A stretch of 64,000 nucleotides of DNA from Nageia nagi (taxonomy: Eukaryota > Pinophyta): assembly GCA_050084985.1 (NCBI GenBank), contig JBITNC010000002.1, positions 34,906,001-34,970,000 of the forward strand, given 5' to 3'. Position numbers and translations under genes: made by a program. The notes below the pieces were generated by a model, which was given only the letters and a program-made list of their open reading frames with translations, searched no databases and was not told where the DNA came from. The stretch's first letter is position 1. Every line of letters starts with the position of its first letter. Below, one piece after another: positions 61,159-64,000 of the stretch.

Positions 61159-61163
61159 CTTAA

Positions 61164-64000
61164 AAAGATATGTAAGCTTATATATTGCATTATGATTTGA
61201 ATTTTATTAAACAAAAAATCATCACACTAGACCAAAAAAGGCCTTTGGCGAGGACTAATTTGAGGCAATTTTGAGGGGGTAGGTGTAAGCTACCACTATA
61301 TGTGGTTTTGATGGTGGGTTTTATGTGGTGATTTTAATCCTACACCATAAATCGTAGGGTGGAAGTTAGAAATTTCCCCTCCATCTCACCTAAAAAAAAT
61401 AAAAACCTTATAAAGGTTATTTTGTTTTTGAGGGGTAGACCTAGGATTATTGTGATATTTAAGAGGAGAGGAGAGAAGCTGAAGAGGATAGGAGAGAAGA
61501 GGTTAGGAAGCAATACTCGGTAATAGAGGTAGGGTAATGGAAAAGAGAGGAGAGGCCCTATGAGGCTTGGTAGCTGAAGGATGAGGTACATTCTTCCACA
61601 TTTGGCATAAATTACAATGTAAAAATCAATTGATACAAAGTGGTGTCCTTCCAATAATTACTATAATCTAATGATATATAAATTCAAAATAATACCATCC
61701 CAAATAATAATGTAGTAATACCTTAATGTATAATGTCCATTGTTGTGAGTATAATATAACTTTTTATTGATAAAGGTTAATATTTTAAGTTCCCATTTAT
61801 GTAAACAAGAGTTTTTATATAAATTTGTATATCGATTTCAATAAATACAAATATAGAACATATGTTTATAAGAATAAGAGTCAAGAAATCATGGAACTCA
61901 CATAACATTGAATTTTATCCATATAAAATTAGACATATTCCATAAAAAATAATCAAAGAGACCAACTAATAAGAAATCAGCTCTTCACTCAAGAATCCTC
62001 TAATGATGGATATGTGAAGCTTCTAAAATGGTGTAAATTTGCAAAAACAAATTCCAACCATGTACCCTAAAATTCTTCATGCATGTATTGAATGTTATCG
62101 TCATTTGTATTTTCATCTTATGTAGTTTTAAACCCAAAGATGGTTTTGATCTACTAAGTTTGTAACTAGTTATGAATATGCATTATAAATAGTTTTACTG
62201 TAATAAGTATCCGTTAATAGTTTCTAACTTAGTTTGATCTTGTCTAAAACTACTTGGATGTAGTTGTATTATGATTATATATGTTGCTATATTAGAAATA
62301 TATGTAAGGCCCATATACTATTTGATAAAATGTAACAGAGAGACACCAAATCAAGGATTGCAACAATTTTAGGATATTTTCAGATTTGGATTCTTAATGA
62401 ACTTTAAAGAAAGTATCAACAACTATTAGGGAAAGAACAATTTTAGGGTGCATGGTTTAGATCCTCTCAGTTTTCATAAAATGGAACTGATTAGTTTTAG
62501 ACTAGATTCAATAATCATTGCAAGTATTCTAACTATATGCATAACTTTTACAACTTTAAAGTAAGGCATGGACATTCATAGATAAATAACTAGATGTGGG
62601 GTTTTTTGCATGCAAGCATGGTGATATTAAAAAGATAAGTAACAAGATACATGATGGAAAAATAATTTCATAGAATGCAATGATTGCAAGATATGTAAGG
62701 AATGGTTGTAGCAACGAATCCATTAGTTGATACTTAATTTTGGTCTACCTTAGGTGGTCTCATTAAGTGTTTTATTATGATAATATTATATCATGTTATA
62801 GGAGTTTTCTTGTTCCTTTCTCATGTAATATTATTATTTATTGTGCTAGGTACCCCAACATCGATGCTCACATTCCTAAGGTTATCTTACATATATAAGG
62901 GTAAGTATGATTACGAGGAAAGTTGTCAAGGTTTCAATCTTGATAGCTAGTACCACTTCAAATTTTTGGTGTTTATAAATGCAACTTATTGATATTGGGA
63001 TCTTGTTATTATGAGCATATCTATTATTCTATATTCCATAATTATATGTTTGCCTTGACTTGTTGATCATCTACTATATTTTGTATCTTGGTTGCGAACT
63101 CCTTTTCTTTGGATGCCTAGCATCCACATTTTCACACATGTTGATCCTACTATTTGGGACCCAAAATCCATGATCTTATGGGAATCCACCCTATCATTGA
63201 AGCTCATGTTTATATAAAGATCCATATCTTTGACAAGCTCATGTCTACATATAATCTTCATCATCTAGGTAAGGTTAACAAGTATTTATTCTTCACTTGA
63301 TCCCAATCTCATTAGTGTATTTGTTATCTTGATTCAATAATTTAGATTCATTATTCAATGTTATACTCATTTACATCTAGATTATTGTTCTCTGTTATCT
63401 TTACAGTTGATCCTTATTTATCTTAATATAAATATAATACATTATCACATGTGAATGTTTAATATAGTTTCTACTTAGCTCACAATAGGGATCACTAAAA
63501 ACATTCAACACCATCAAACTATTTGAACAAATGGAATATTTAATTTGGCCATTATTCCACATGATGGTAGCTTTAAAATGGGTTATGGAAATTCATGAAA
63601 AAATATTATTTTTGCTTTATGTAACAATTCAAAATCCATATGATGTATGAGAGCTACAATTATGGTATTTTAGGTTATGGGTGAATAATGACTATAGTAA
63701 AATAGTGTTGCATATGAGAAATAAATGGTTGCATCGATGCTACATATAGGAAATCGATGGGTAGTTACATGATGATCATCCATAAATTTGTAATAGGTTT
63801 CAAGATCCTATTAAAACCCAATTATTTTATAATATAATTCACCTTTATTATAAAAAAATAATTCAACATCCATAAAAGAGGGTATGGACATCCATCAAAA
63901 AAATAATAAGAAGTGGTTTTCACTTGAATGCCATTGTGATAAATATTTTGATAGATATGTATTCTAAGTTTGGGGATATACAAAAGGCCCATGAACTATT
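61164..64000. other. AT-rich intergenic DNA
   Basis: No recognisable gene, LTR or transposon domain. A short G/A-rich stretch lies at 61460-61570. A 65-codon frame on - at 63067-63264 has no family resemblance. Confidence 0.4.

Noticed and set aside
63067-63264. 65-codon frame on - near the right end
   Set aside because: No domain, no neighbouring exons and length within chance expectation.

Overview
This window is nuclear DNA from a plant, very probably a seed plant and perhaps a gymnosperm. It is AT-rich and filled with decayed Ty1/copia and LINE retrotransposons. The only host gene I can support spreads a 128-residue protein over about 15 kb of very long introns. The gymnosperm suggestion rests on intron size and repeat style only.

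Layout. 1-9715: two head-to-tail copia pol regions on + (family A), separated by one shared LTR and closed by a second LTR. 9716-31130: a LINE on the - strand (ORF1 at the right, endonuclease at the left), cut into pieces by later insertions. A deletion-derived family A element sits in it at 10612-13095 (target duplication TAAGC). A large element B occupies 13128-29174 (target duplication CATCT), and the left LTR of B was itself invaded by a full-length family A element at 13482-22271 (target duplication ATAGG). Element B has no recognisable pol but carries a decayed coiled-coil reading frame, several tandem arrays and a GC-rich minisatellite. The leader of the 13482-22271 element holds a fragment that looks captured from an isoprenyl (geranylgeranyl) diphosphate synthase gene.

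32370-48060: the gene for prefoldin subunit 1 (+). The ATG is at 34831 and the stop ends at 47701. There are six coding exons, one only 7 nt long, plus a probable 5' non-coding exon. Its introns hold a LINE RNase H remnant, a copia remnant and a nearly complete LINE (about 40.7-45.9 kb), all antisense to the gene.

48061-54009: gene-poor AT-rich DNA. 54015-61158: a third copia family (element C, - strand, target duplication CTTAA) with gag, protease, integrase, RT and RNase H remnants; its gag is interrupted by a 489-bp solo LTR (target duplication TTCTC). 61164-64000: AT-rich sequence in which I recognise nothing.

All transposon reading frames carry stops, frameshifts or deletions, so prefoldin is the only gene here likely to make a working protein. 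No tRNA, rRNA or CRISPR structure was seen. The most interesting points are the prefoldin microexon, the synthase fragment inside a retrotransposon, the five exactly resolved target duplications that give an insertion order, and a dyad conserved in the LTRs.
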